DNA of 64,000 bases, taken from NCBI GenBank assembly GCA_020736575.1, contig JAGPYM010000034.1:62001-126000 (forward strand), read 5' to 3'. The notes below the pieces were generated by a model. The model was given only the letters and a program-made list of their open reading frames with translations. It made no database searches and was not told the DNA's origin. The DNA is from Thelonectria olida. Taxonomy: Eukaryota; Ascomycota; Sordariomycetes; Hypocreales; Nectriaceae. Made by a program: the position numbers and the translations under genes. Positions 45,860 through 58,056 of the stretch are shown one piece after another (the stretch's first letter is position 1; every line of letters starts with the position of its first letter).

Positions 45860-46588
45860 AGGAGATAATGGTTAGTGTATTGCTAATTGTGGCTAATAAT
45901 AACCTTTCCTTATTTCTTTCATGGCCAGTCAGCTCGTTCCTTGCATTTCATCAAGACCGAACGTCCCGTTTCGGACTTGAGCCCCTGGACGCCTTTCTAC
46001 CATTGTTTCATTGCCACGTAGTTTTGCTTCCAACAGCTCCGTATCATCCGCGGGGCTCTATGGACAGGCAGAACTAAAGCCCTGTTAAAATGACTATCTC
46101 GAAGAAACAAGGTTGGCAGTTGGAAGCTGAAGGGTAAACGTCTGGCTCCACCGCACCCGCGTGTTAAGCATATAACCAGGATAATAGATTCGCGGGATGT
46201 TTTAGCGATAGCGAGTCCGAGACCGAACAGATCTGGCCCATGGCGATCTTCATGGAACGTGCTGGTCATTGCCAAATACACAGCCGCATCTATTCCCGGC
46301 ACTCCACCATCTCAATAGCTTTGTCTATTCGGAATGGATGCAGCCCTGTGTCTTTAATTATCTCCTTTTTGCTACAGCCATTAGTTCTATTTATTTTCCT
46401 CTTGTACTTGCATAATGTATATACGAGACGGGCCGGCATGCCTGCATCAGCGATTTCATGACCAGCCTTTTCCCATATGTTATATATTTGGACGTGGACC
46501 TCAGTCTGCGATCTCTTTACTACATCGGTATCGCATTTGGAGACACATGTAGTCTGGATTTACATCCGGCTACATTCAACTCTGCAAC
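45860..46588. other. Glucan-synthase-like gene upstream region
   Basis: No gene recognised. TATATATT at 46481-46488 lies about 100 bases before the ATG at 46589 and is a plausible core promoter element. Confidence 0.45.
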
Positions 46589-49500
46589 ATGGACAACCAT
46601 GCGGGTTACGACAACGCACATGATGCCCAGTATCAGCAAGAGCCATCGCGAAATCCTTATTGGGGTGACGCTTACCAAGAAAGTGACTACGACAGAGGCT
46701 ACTCCACCGCCTCACACGACCCAGCGTGAGTTATGAATCGTGCCGACTGATTCTTGACTGACAGAAACGTGTAGGGGCTACTACGATGGCCAGTATGATT
46801 ATCCCCAACAGCTCGACGATGGATACTACGACCAACCCCAGCACAATGGGTACGAGTATCAGAGTCCTTCTGCTGGGGATTACGACGTGCACAACGATCG
46901 TTATGAATCGGACCAGGGCCGCTTCGGTGAATTCGACGGCGTGCACGAGGATGACGAGGCGAGTAGCTATGCCTATGGCCGGTCACCATCGCCTGCTTCG
47001 TTCGGGGTCGGCGCATCACATGAGCCACCACACGGTGCCGACTTCGCCAACAATTTCCTATCCAGCTCACGTATGAAGGAACCATACCCGGCCTGGGCCT
47101 CAGATGACAACGTTCCCATCTCGAAGGAGGAAATAGAAGACATCTTTCTTGACTTGACCGCCAAGTTCGGCTTCCAACGAGACAGTATGCGCAACATGTA
47201 CGATCATCTCATGACTCTTCTCGACTCAAGGGCCTCGCGAAAGACACCCATCCAGGCTCTCATCTCCTTGCATGGCGATTACATCGGTGGGGAACACGCC
47301 AACTATCGAAAATGGTACTTTGCTGCCGGCCTGGAACTCGATGGCAAGACGATGGCGCCGGCTTCAAAGCGTGCTCGACCCAAGCCCAAGAAGAAGAGCC
47401 GCAATGCCGAAGAAAGCGAACCAGACGTTTCGCAGGAGCCGGGAGAAGAAGACACACCCGAAGCATTCGAAGAGCGCTGGAGGTCCCGGATGAAAGCCAT
47501 GTCACCACACGCTCGTGTTCGCCAACTTGGCCTGTATCTCCTGTGCTGGGGCGAGGCAAATCAAGTTCGGTTTATGCCTGAGTGCCTCTGCTTTATCTTC
47601 AAGTGCGCAGACGATTACTACGAGTCCCTACCTCCGGAAGCGGGAGAGCCCATGGAGGAATTCTCGTTCCTTGACCACGTTATCACGCCGCTGTACCAAT
47701 TCCTCCGGGACCAGGGCTATGAAATACGAGACGGCATTTATGTTCGGCGTGAGCGCGACCATGATAAGACGATCGGGTACGACGATTGCAATCAACTGTT
47801 TTGGTACCCTGAAGGCCTGCAGCGCATTGTGCTGTTGGACAACAAAGTACGGCTGGTTGATTTTGCGTCTTCGGAACGCTACCTCCAGTTCAAAGACGTC
47901 GATTGGAAGAAGAGTTTCTTCAAGACTTATAAGGAATCGCGGTCGTGGTCCCATCTCATCGTCAACTTCAATCGCATTTGGATCATCCACCTCACCATGT
48001 TCTGGTTTTATACAGCTGCCAACTCCCCAACTCTGATCGTCGGGTCGGCATATGAACAACAGGTCAACCAGTCTCCCACAAAGGCCAAATCAATGTCCAT
48101 TGTCGGGTTTGGGGGCGCTGTTGCGACGCTCATCCAGATTCTCGCGACTGTCATCGAATGGTTCTATGTTCCCCGTCGCTGGCCTGGAGCCAAGAAGTTA
48201 ACCACCAGGCTTTTCATCTTAATAGGCATCCTTGCCATGAACGTCGCACCGGGCATCAAGATCTTTTTCTTCCCTGGCCCCAAGAAACTTGACTATTACC
48301 TGGGCGCGGGTCATGTTGGCTTCGCCGTACAGACCTTCCTGCTCTTTGTTTTCGTGCCTTCAAGCAAGCTCTTCACAAACGTGTTCAAGAAGCGCACCCT
48401 CCAGGAAATGCCCGCCGACACATTCACAGCATCCTTTCCAACGCTTCATGGAAACAATGTCGTCTTCTCCTACATCTTTTGGGCCATTGTTTTCGGGGCA
48501 AAGTTTGGAGAATCCTATGTCTTTCTCACATTGTCATTTCGCGATCCGATCCGATATCTCTCCATCATGAACGTCGACAGTTGTCAAGGCGATAGGCTCT
48601 TCGGCAGCATTCTTTGTCGCCATCAGCCTCAGATACTACTCGGCCTGATGATGTTTACCGACCTTATCTTCTTCTTCCTGGACACGTATCTTTGGTACGT
48701 TCTTGTGAATACAGTGTTTTCTGTGCTGCGATCATTCTTTATCGGATCAACAATCTGGACGCCCTGGCGGAACATCTTCATCCGACTCCCCAAAAGGATT
48801 TATTCGAAACTTCTCGCAACAACAGACATGGAGATCAAGTACAAGCCAAAGATATTGATCTCGCAAATCTGGAATGCAGTTATTATATCCATGTATCGTG
48901 AGCACCTGTTGGGCATCGAGCATGTTCAGAAGTTGCTGTATCATCAGGTGCCTTCTGAGACTTACGGCAAAAGAACGTTACGTGCGCCGACCTTCTTTAT
49001 TTCCCAGGGCGACAATTGGCTTCGCAGTGATTTTTATCCGAAATACAGCGAAGCAGAGCGTCGTCTTTCATTTTTTGCCCAATCTCTCTCGACGACTGTC
49101 CCGGAAGCAATGCCTGTTGATGCTATGCCAACCTTTACTGTTCTCATCCCTCACTATAGCGAGAAAGTTCTGTTCTCGCTTCGGGAGATCATTCGAGAAG
49201 ACGACCACTACTCTCGCTTGACAATGCTAGACTACCTCAAACAACTGCATCCTCACGAATGGGCCTGCTTTGTCGAGGACACCAAGGCCTTGGCGAATGA
49301 ATCACCATCAGCAGAGAACGCGGGATCGAGTGGAAATGAAGCCCGGGACAAGATTGACGACATTCCGTTCTACTGTATTGGATTCAAGTCATCGGCTCCA
49401 GAATACACACTTAGAACGCGCATCTGGGCTTCTTTGCGGTCGCAAACACTTTATCGAACTGTTTCTGGATTTATGAACTATGCTCGAGCTCTCAAGCTGC

Positions 49501-52328
49501 TCTATCGGGTTGAGAATCCCGAGATTACCGAGCTCTTTCGAGAACGTCCAGATGCATTAGAACGCCAGCTGGAACGGATGGCTAGGAGGAAATTCCGTTT
49601 AGTCATTGCCATGCAGAGATATGCCAAGTTTAGCCGCGAGGAGATGGAAAACACGGAATTTCTCCTGCGGGCCTATCCGGATCTGCAGATTGCTTACCTC
49701 GACGAAGACCCGAAGACTGAGGACAGCGAAGCTCACATACATTCATGTCTCATCGATGGACACTCAGAGATTCTTGAAAACGGGTCTCGGCGCCCGAAGT
49801 TTCGCATCCGACTCTCTGGTAATCCTATCCTTGGCGACGGGAAGTCTGACAACCAGAACCACGCCCTCATCTTTTATCGCGGAGAGTACATTCAGCTGGT
49901 CGATGCGAATCAAGATAACTACCTCGAAGAATGCCTTAAAATCCGGTCTGTCCTGGCAGAGTTTGAGGAGACAAGGCCCGAGTCTGTCAACCCATACGAC
50001 ATCATCCCGGACAAAAAGGCGAAACCGTCTGAACCAGTTGCGATTCTGGGCGCCCGTGAGTACATCTTTTCCGAAAACACAGGCGTGCTCGGCGACATTG
50101 CTGCTGGCAAGGAGCAAACGTTTGGCACCTTGTTTGCGCGCACGCTCGCTCAGCTCGGAGGGAAACTCCATTACGGCCACCCGGACTTTCTTAATGGCAT
50201 CTTCATGACGACCCGCGGCGGCGTTTCCAAAGCTCAGAAGGGGCTTCATCTGAACGAAGACATCTTTGCCGGAATGAATGCCATTATGAGGGGCGGGCGG
50301 ATCAAGCATTGCGAGTATTATCAATGTGGAAAGGGACGCGACCTGGGCTTTGGCTCCATCCTGAACTTCATCACCAAGATTGGAACCGGCATGGGCGAGC
50401 AGATGCTCTCGAGAGAATATTATTATCTCGGAACCCAGCTTCCGTTGGATCGGTTCCTCTCCTTCTTCTATGCGCATCCGGGCTTTCATCTCAACAACAT
50501 CTTCATCATGCTATCGGTCCAGCTTTTCCTCGTCTCTGTGCTGAACCTCGGGGCATTACAACACGAGACCATCCCATGTCACTATAATCGACATGTGCCC
50601 ATTACAGATCCCTTGTATCCAACTGGGTGCGCGAACACGGATGCGTTGGAAGACTGGGTGTACCGCTGCGTTATCTCGATTGTCTTTGTTTTCATCATGT
50701 CCTTCATCCCCCTCACCGTGCAAGATTTACTCGAGCGTGATACTTGGATCGCATTCCTTCGACTGGCCAAACATGTCTTATCCTTTTCGGCCTTCTTTGA
50801 GGTCTTTGTTTGCCAAGTATACTCCAACTCGGTCCAGCAAAACCTGTCACTGGGCGGCGCCCGGTATATCGGAACGGGCCGAGGCTTTGCTACAGCGAGG
50901 ATTCCATTCGGCGTTCTCTATTCGCGATTCGCCGGGCCTTCCATTTACTTCGGCATCCGGCTGCTCCTTATTCTACTCTTTGCGACCTGTACGGTCTGGC
51001 AGGGTGTCTTAGTCTGGTTCTGGATCACCGTGTTGGGTCTGACAATATCGCCCTTTCTCTACAATCCGCATCAATTCGCATGGGCAGACTTCTTTATCGA
51101 TTATCGCGATTTTGTTCGATGGCTTTTTCGCGGCCATTCCCGGGCTCACGCGTCCTCTTGGATTGCCTTTTGTCGCCTGTCTCGAGTCCGGACGACAGGG
51201 TATAAACGCAAGAACATTGGCGATCCCTCTGACCAAACGCGAGGAGACGTGCCCCGGGCGCCGATCCAAAACATTCTGTTCAGTGAGGTTTTTGGACCTT
51301 TGTTTCTAGTTGCTGCATCCTTGGTCCCTTATCTTTTTATTAATGCGCAGACGGGCGTGCTCTCCGAGAACAACGACAACGCAAGGATTGAGGCTACGGA
51401 TTCTCTCATTCGAGTCTTAGTCGTGACTGTCGCGCCGATTGCAATAAATATGGGCGCGTTGGCAGCTATCTTCGGCATGTCATGTCTCATGGGGCCTGTC
51501 TTGGGTCTTTGTTGCCAGAGGTTCGGCCGTATACTGGCCGGGGTCGCACATGTCATTGCCATAGTCTCCCTGGTTATTTCATTCGAGGCCATGTTTCTAC
51601 TTGAGAACTTCAATTCCGAAGGTGCTTAGCAGGCACCATAGCCGCGGCTGCCTTACATACCTTCGTCATCAAACTCATCACGACACTGGCTCTTACAAGA
51701 GAGATGAAGACATCGCAGGCCAGCAGGGCGTTTTGGACCGGGCAGTGGTATTCCCTCGGCCGGTATACAGTTACCCAACCGGCTCGAGAGTTCCTTTGCA
51801 AGGTGACAGAGATGAGCATGTTTGCTGCTGATTTCATGCTCGGGCACTTCCTTTTGTTTTTAATGCTGCCAATTATTGTCATTCCTCGCGTTGACACACT
51901 GCATTCGACCATGCTGTTTTGGCTACAGCCTAGGTTTGCATTCCCTAGAGTGGTTATCAGGAAACAGTTGCTAATGCCATGTTAGCCGACATGTTCGTGC
52001 ACCAGTATATTCGACAAAACAGTCCAAGCTGAGGCAGCGACGTGTTATTCGCTGGGCAATCATCTACTTCATTATGTTGGTCATCTTTCTAGGATTGATT
52101 ATCGCTCCTGCAGTGGTGGGCAAGTACATTCCGTCGAGTGTGATGAGCCTTTTCGAGGACTTGGCCGGGTTCCATCTCTTGCAGCCCAACGGCCAGGATA
52201 GTAACAACACCAATGGCACTCAGCAGACGGGAACGGGTATGCCTGGCTACACTGGAGTTGGCCTGGAGTCTTCTACTATGGGTTCTGGGTCAACAGCCAC
52301 GGCAGCCGGCAAGATTCGTCTTTTTTAG
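46589..52328 (+). CDS. Beta-1,3-glucan synthase (FKS type), frameshifted near the 3' end
   Basis: Plasma-membrane enzyme making beta-1,3-glucan of the cell wall from UDP-glucose. Exons 46589..46725, 46775..51933 and 51986..52328. The Tyr/Gln/Gly-rich N-terminus, [20 protein letters not shown] (FKS1 domain 1), flanking helices, and the large catalytic region ([40 protein letters not shown]) are all conserved. Hot-spot 1 reads [14 protein letters not shown] near residue 631; hot-spot 2 reads DWVYRCVIS near 1337. The frame breaks at about 51614: the reading runs into TAG at 51627-51629, but restoring one base there gives 1,879 residues with the conserved C-terminal helices. So either one base was lost (AATTTCC to AATTCC) or it is a sequencing error. 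As read, about 230 C-terminal residues are lost. Confidence 0.9.
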
Positions 52329-52632
52329 TGTTGTGTTCTTCATGTATTTACAGATGGTCGAAGAAGTTGCTTCTGTAGGTATTGATGAGATGGCTGGTCG
52401 TTCTCGCTGAAGTAGAACCCAAACCAGGCCCTTCATTTCGCACGAGTGCTGCTTCATACAGAATCAATCAATCATTGTTCCAGCACGGGATTCTTAGACT
52501 TAAAGATAATTAATTGCAATTGTATAGCCTAGGAGCCCTCTACAACTATAGCTATGGAGAACGCTCACATCATCCACTCAAGCGGATTCAGTATCACTCT
52601 ACGTAGCCTCCCTTGCAAGGACTAAGTCGCCC
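52329..52632. other. Convergent 3' flanks
   Basis: A 304-base tail-to-tail gap between the glucan synthase and the small secreted protein; it contains copy 2 of the dispersed repeat. Confidence 0.5.
52491..52576. repeat. Dispersed repeat, copy 2
   Basis: Starts GATTCTTAGAC and ends ATGGAGAACGCTCACATCA. It matches copy 1 at 26749-26842 in the same orientation with small gaps. As for copy 1, it sits just beyond the stop codon of a minus-strand gene. Confidence 0.6.
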
Positions 52633-53052
52633 TCAAGCGTACTCGACAACAGTGACAGTGGCACAAGCATCGACCCAGACGGTGTTGGGGACAGCAGTGA
52701 CGCAGCCGCACGCAGAGACGTACTCGTTCTTGTCACGGCAGGGGCTGGCGTAGGCGGGAACAGTGCGTGTCTGAGTGACGGTCCTGCGTTTGTTAGTCAA
52801 AGCTTCAAGATCTTGATGGTTGGGAAAGACTTACTGGGCAGGGTGAGTGGAGGTGACAGCGAGGAAAGACTGGCAGTCAGCAACGTGCTGAGCAGCGACG
52901 ACAGAGCCCTGAGAGTAAGCCTTGACAGCTCGGCCGCAGTTGTTGCCGCAGTTGAAGACGTTGCCGGTGCGGCGATTCATGTCGTTGGGGGAGAAGCCGG
53001 GAGAGGCGACGGCGACGGAAGCCAGAGCAGCAAGGGCGATGGTGAACTTCAT
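52633..53052 (-). CDS. Small cysteine-rich secreted protein
   Basis: Exons 53052..52835 and 52783..52633 give 122 residues. Signal peptide MKFTIALAALASVAVA (cleavage about 16/17), then a short pro-like segment with a dibasic RR at 27-28. The mature part has seven cysteines (35, 39, 60, 88, 98, 100, 113), including FNCGNNCGRAV and VSACGC, and Thr/Val-rich strands (TVTQTRTVPA, CATVTVVEYA). This fits small apoplastic or wall-associated fungal proteins, some of which are effectors; no specific function can be given. TATAAA on the minus strand at 53187-53192 is about 135 bases upstream. The 5' UTR carries AGCTGAGCTGAGCTG-type repeats. Confidence 0.85.
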
Positions 53053-54703
53053 TTTGGAGTTGGGTGGTGTTGTTGACTGGTTGTGAAAGCGTGGAGTGTT
53101 GTGAGTGAAGTAGCTGAGCTGAGCTGCTGAAGTGAAGTGATTGTTTTGGGTGATAAGTTCAAATTAGCTGGAGGATTAGAGGGTCCTTTATAGTTCGAAT
53201 TATCATACAGAGCGACTCTCGGATAACGCCTTCTCACCACATCCAGACATTAACATCAACATGTCTCTTCATAGTTCGGTGACTGGGTCAGCTGAGTCCC
53301 ACGATCATGAACTGTAGTTTCTACTATTGTGCGTTCCCCTGAATGAGGCTTCTCCAACAGCTCTGAAAGAGAGCAAAATGCCACCGTACGATAGTGAAGA
53401 AATTGGCGTCGAGCAACCGCCACGCACTAACGGTCAGGAGTTCCGATACCGAGGAATCGACAGTCCAGACTTCGGCTACCAGCCGAGGCGTCCTATTTGG
53501 GAATAATAAGTCGATAATGCTTCCATTGAGACGTGGTCTAACTGTGTAGCCTGGAGTTGAACAAAGAAGCGTTGGGTTGCGGAGGTGAAACGCCACGGAA
53601 GTCGCCCGGAAATGGTATAGTCACTACAAGTCCAAAAGCCAACCCCTCGATTGGGCTGAGACGGTTAATTCACTGCGATAGCTCAGGAACATGAAACACA
53701 ACGTGACCGTTATGCCATGGGAGACAGCAGATTTGCCCTCGCTAGAATCGCTAGGATGTGGACTAACGTAGCTTTTAGGAGAAACTTACCACTTAAAAGC
53801 ACACTACGGCCGTTAAGCATCGGAAGCTCCAGGAGCAAGCCGAACTCCTTTTCTCTAGGACATTTACATTCCAGTACTGGGTTGTGACTCCTATATCTAC
53901 CTACCTATCTACAGCAGTACAGGGACCAAGGGATGACAACATTAGATGAAGATAGAGGCCAAGGGGAAAAGCCAGAGCGAAGGTACTATAGACCGATTGT
54001 CCAATGAACGCGATATGGAGGCCCGGAACATTCATGATTCAGTACAAGTACGTCGTCATTCCGTCATTGGTCTCGAGGTAGAGGTCCTTAGCCACCACAC
54101 GCAGAGGTCGAACAAAAAAACGCGATCTGTACGGGGCGCACGAAAACGGCCAACGCCACGCTATGTCTCTCCTTGGTAATCACTTGAGACCGAATGACGT
54201 CAAGCTCTGATTCGGAGGGGGGGAAACTGTTCGGAGTGGGTGATTCTATTCTTTGTGTGCCACACTGTCGGTACGTGATTCCGGAACTCGCCAGGACCAA
54301 CCATCTCTAAGTCTCTCCTTGGAGAAGCACCTAGATGAGAGTTTCTTTCAACTCTATAAACCCTGGACGGAAAGGCGCTTGTGGCTATAATCTATTGCTC
54401 AACGGCTTTGCCGAATAGACCGTTTGAATGTAGACGTTGGGACACGTGCATCACCTTGAGAAGCCTCGGTCTCGCTATTGTTCAGCGTCAGTAGATAGTG
54501 CCTAATGCCATCTTTCATTCTGCTACGCGAAGAGATTTGAGTTGTGAGACCGAGGCGATGGTGTAAAAACTCACCCAACACGTACAGGTTTCAATCCTTG
54601 AAATCAAAGAAATGTGCAAACTATTGTGTAAATTTATCTTCTATCTGGTCTACAAACAAACGAGGGCATTTCTCAGGATCCTTCGTGTCACTCTGGCCTC
54701 CAT
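53053..54703. other. Intergenic: secreted-protein promoter / amidase 3' flank
   Basis: 1.65 kb with no recognised gene. The open frame 53324-53596 (-) starts at GTG and has no known domain. CTAC/CTAT simple repeats occur near 53890. Confidence 0.45.
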
Positions 54704-56653
54704 CTAAATGTGAGGGACAACCTTGTCCAATCTAATGTCTCTATCGATGATTCGCATGGCATTCAGACACTCCTCGTCTCGGAACCGAGGCGCAATAACT
54801 TGCAAAGCACAAGGAGCACCATGGAAAACTTCTGGCTCGTCTGTGATCTGTTAGGAAACGTGATTGATGCGAAGTTTTGACTTGATAAGTACTCACAGTC
54901 TGGGTCAAAATCAGCAATAGCCTCCTGGGACTCGGGATCCTTGTCTTTGGATGCGTTTCCGTAGGGAATAATACCAGCAGGGTACTAAAATTTGGGTCAG
55001 CAATCCATCCTTTGAACCAGGATAAGCTTAGAGTCATACGTTGAGAGTATTCCACATTAGAGTGTAGACTGGGTTTCCGTAGGTATCATGGGGAGAAGCA
55101 GTATGGGCTGCTCCAGGAGCCAACACAACATCCAGATTGTTCTCGATCCACGTCTGCCGCCACGCGTCGGAATAAGCGTCACGGACATCGTTCAGCTCTG
55201 AAAGCTGTCTGGGGACGTCGTATTCTGGTGAGACAGGGAACGGGGCTTTTGTGAATGGGTGCACAAGTCGTGCCACAGACGCCACGAGAGGCTCGCCAAC
55301 CTCCTTTCCAATCGCTTCGGGATCGGGTCCTACCATTCCGAAATACTGGAAGGCGATTCTAGACCCGAAGCCTGCGCTGCGGGATGCATCAGCTGGCAAA
55401 CGAACGACTTTGTGACCGGCCTTCTCGAGTGCATCCGCTGCGCTTTCCAGAGCTCGTCTCACGGGTGGGTGCAAGGGATAGTCGGGATCCTCAGCCGGAA
55501 CCCCGATGACTAGCTGCTCGCTTCCGCTAGACTCGACGGCTCTCCAGGGGATGTCCATCGCTGTGACATCGTACTTCCAAGGACGTTTATTGATGACAGT
55601 CTTCATGAATAGAGAAAGATCATCCACTGAAGTAGCCATCGGGCCACCCGCAGGAATGACACCCGGCAGGTGTGTCGTGGGGAAGGGATATTCCGACTGG
55701 CCTCCGAAGGGGACGCGGTCTGCCGTTGGTTTGAACCCGTAGATACCGCAACACAGAGAAGGAATGCGAATTGATCCGGCAATGTCGCTGCCAACACCAA
55801 GGACAGATCCTCGAAAAGCGATCAAGGCACCCTCGCCGCCAGTAGAGCCCCCGGCGGTGAGCTTGGTGTTGTGAGGGTTCAGTGCGCGGCCAAAGATGTT
55901 GTTTTCAGAATCCGCAGTCTAGTACGATTAGCAAGTCTGGAACATCTAGATGCGGTATGAGCGCGTACCATCATGGTTTGGGGGAGGTTGGTCTTGCAGT
56001 ACAGGACTGCGCCAGCTTCCAGCAATATGTCGACCAGCGGCGAGTTGGTGGTGGGGACTGGGCGCTTTAGAAACTCGATGTATCCTACAGTCGCATGTTT
56101 TCCCGACACGACGTACGAGTCCTAGCTTCTATCAGCTTGGGTTCATCGTCTTGAATGGAGCTGCCTACCTTGAGGCTGATGGGCAAGCCGTGGAGGGGGC
56201 CGACAGGTTTTCCGGTCTCTTTGAGCTGCTTGTCGAGCCATCGCGCTCGTTCTAGGCCATCTTCAAAGAAAATTTCAGTTAAACATGAGGTCTACAGAGT
56301 TTCAAATGTTAGCCCATAGAGTCTTTTCCAACTCCTTGAACATGGTTGGTCTCGCTTACCAGCTGCTGAGCCAGGGCCGCACGTTTGCAGAAGGCCTCAG
56401 TCACCTCTTCCGAGGTGAGTTTCTGATTCGATAACTTGTCAAGAAGATCGGATGCCGTATAGTTCTCAGTGAGAGTAAGCTCAGTCTCTGTCAAAAGTCC
56501 TGACTTGCGAACCACGTCTCCCTCAATGAGTCTCCCATCACCCCTGAGTTGGTCAAGACGATCAGCATCGAACGTCCACTTCAATGGGATGGCACTCTTC
56601 TGCACTTCCCGGTGAGCGGCGGCATATTCTTGCCAACTTTTTGCCTCGGCCAT
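54704..56653 (-). CDS. Amidase-signature hydrolase
   Basis: Ser-cisSer-Lys amidohydrolase (acetamidase/FAAH-like) that cleaves carboxamides. Exons 56653..56360, 56291..56169, 56121..55969, 55918..55040, 54984..54897 and 54840..54704 give 557 residues. The triad is Lys139 in GLPISLKDS, cis-Ser215 in AGGSTGGEGAL and nucleophile Ser239 in GSDIAGSIRIP; spacing matches the family. The common GGSSGG is GGSTGG here. The N-terminus KSWQEYAAAHREVQKSAIP and C-terminal YEPEVFHGAPCALQVIAPR are typical of fungal members. The last intron's acceptor is set by the DPDYEPEVFHG join. No signal peptide, so cytosolic. Divergent from the DUF3237 gene across 550 bases; nearby MFS and regulator suggest amide uptake and breakdown. 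Confidence 0.95.
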
Positions 56654-57203
56654 TATTGAGGGGATGTGGTCACGGGTTCGGGAAATATGAATGAGGGGGC
56701 AAGTGATGATGTGTGCAAGATCCACGAGGGGGGCTATGAGAATGGTAATCGAAGCAAGGACAACAGAACGAGCCTGAACTAGGTATTATATGGCCTAAAA
56801 GTCCGACACGTCGAAAACATTAGCTGTTTCCCGCCTCTTCCCCGCGCACGCGATCAGTCGCCATCATGGTCCCTGCATTAGAGTATCACCTGTCAAACGT
56901 GATCAAGCGGCCGATCCGATCCGACACAAACAGGCGCAAACAATGCCCCAATATAGAAGGTGGAGGCGCGCTCCTCGAAGCTCCTTTGGTGATGATTAGC
57001 CCGCGGGTGCTTATCACGGTGGAGGTGTGGGGAGTCGTTCGCTTCCGAGCATCTCATCCTTGTCGTTAACTATACTAGGCATTGGTGTTGATGGTGATTT
57101 CCTGCCAAATGGAGATAAATATTCGAGATTCCAGCTTGTTTGCAAACCTTGTAGACGAAGAAGCTATTGAGATTGCCCAATTACAAGTCAACCGTATCTA
57201 TCA
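56654..57203. promoter_or_regulatory. Divergent promoter, amidase / DUF3237
   Basis: 550-base head-to-head region. It contains CGG-N5-CCG at 56908-56918, within overlapping CCGAT repeats, the classic inverted half-site layout for Zn2Cys6 dimers. A Zn2Cys6 gene lies at 60980. Binding is inferred. Confidence 0.5.
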
Positions 57204-57868
57204 ATGGCGACGCAACACCGACACGCCCCCTCACCGGGAAATGCCCATTCTCCGCCCGACGCCGACGTTCCGGCGATGCGTATGCCTCACTTGGAGTTTG
57301 TTTATCGTATCGTTGCTGAGATGGATGCCGAGGGTATCTCGGAAATTCCGAGCATCAATGGAACCAGTACGACGAGAATGGTGCTTCCGATTCTTGGTGG
57401 TTGTGTGAACGGCCCTCGCATCCAAGGCGTCATAGTCGAGAAGAGCGGTGCAGATTGGGCAGAGGTAGTTGATCCAGACAAGGTCAGTAGCCGAAACACG
57501 TCCCGAGAGTTGAAGACCTCGGTATCATAATGAGAAACCTCAGCTAAGAGATTCATTACTAGGCATTTTGGAAACTGGATGCAAAGTACACGTTACGAAC
57601 GAACGACGACTTTTTCATCTTGGTTCATGCCACGGGAGTCTATCGTAATGGACCCGACGTTCCGAAGGAGGTAGCGGACAAGGACACGGTTTCACAAGAT
57701 GAGGTGGAATATTTTACTCATCTCAAGTTTGAAGCGCCTGGCAAAAGTCCCTATAGTTGGATGAACGGCATCGTGGCGCTGGGTGTTATGACGATGTGGG
57801 AAGGGAAACCAGTCATTGACTGCTATCGTCTTACTAACTTTCCGGGGCAACCGGTTTCAAGGTTGTAG
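57204..57868 (+). CDS. DUF3237 family protein
   Basis: Exons 57204..57482 and 57563..57868 give 194 residues. The DUF3237 fold is recognised from MPHLEFVYRIVAEMD, RMVLPILGGCVNGPRIQG, GADWAEV, the acidic-aromatic KLDAKYTLRTNDDFFILV strand and the C-terminal WMNGIVALGVM segment. The family is a small beta-barrel of unknown biochemical function, found in bacteria and fungi beside catabolic genes. No signal peptide. Shares a promoter region with the amidase and lies 188 bases from the end of the second MFS gene. Role unknown; a binding or isomerising step in the same pathway is possible. Confidence 0.85.
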
Positions 57869-58056
57869 ATAGATACGGATGAATACAATACCCAACACTG
57901 TAGACACGGCTGAGAACTTGTGTGGACGAGAGAACTTGCTTTGCCATTCAAATTTACCACTGTTGCACTAGATTCCACCCCCAATATCCAATATCCCTCG
58001 GTAAACAACCCCTGGTCATAACTGGTTTCGAATGACGACTCAGGCTAGGCCTTCGT

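Noticed and set aside
51606..51640. Programmed ribosomal frameshift in the glucan synthase
   Set aside because: No slippery heptamer or downstream structure is visible, and such shifting is not known for FKS genes; base loss or sequencing error is simpler.
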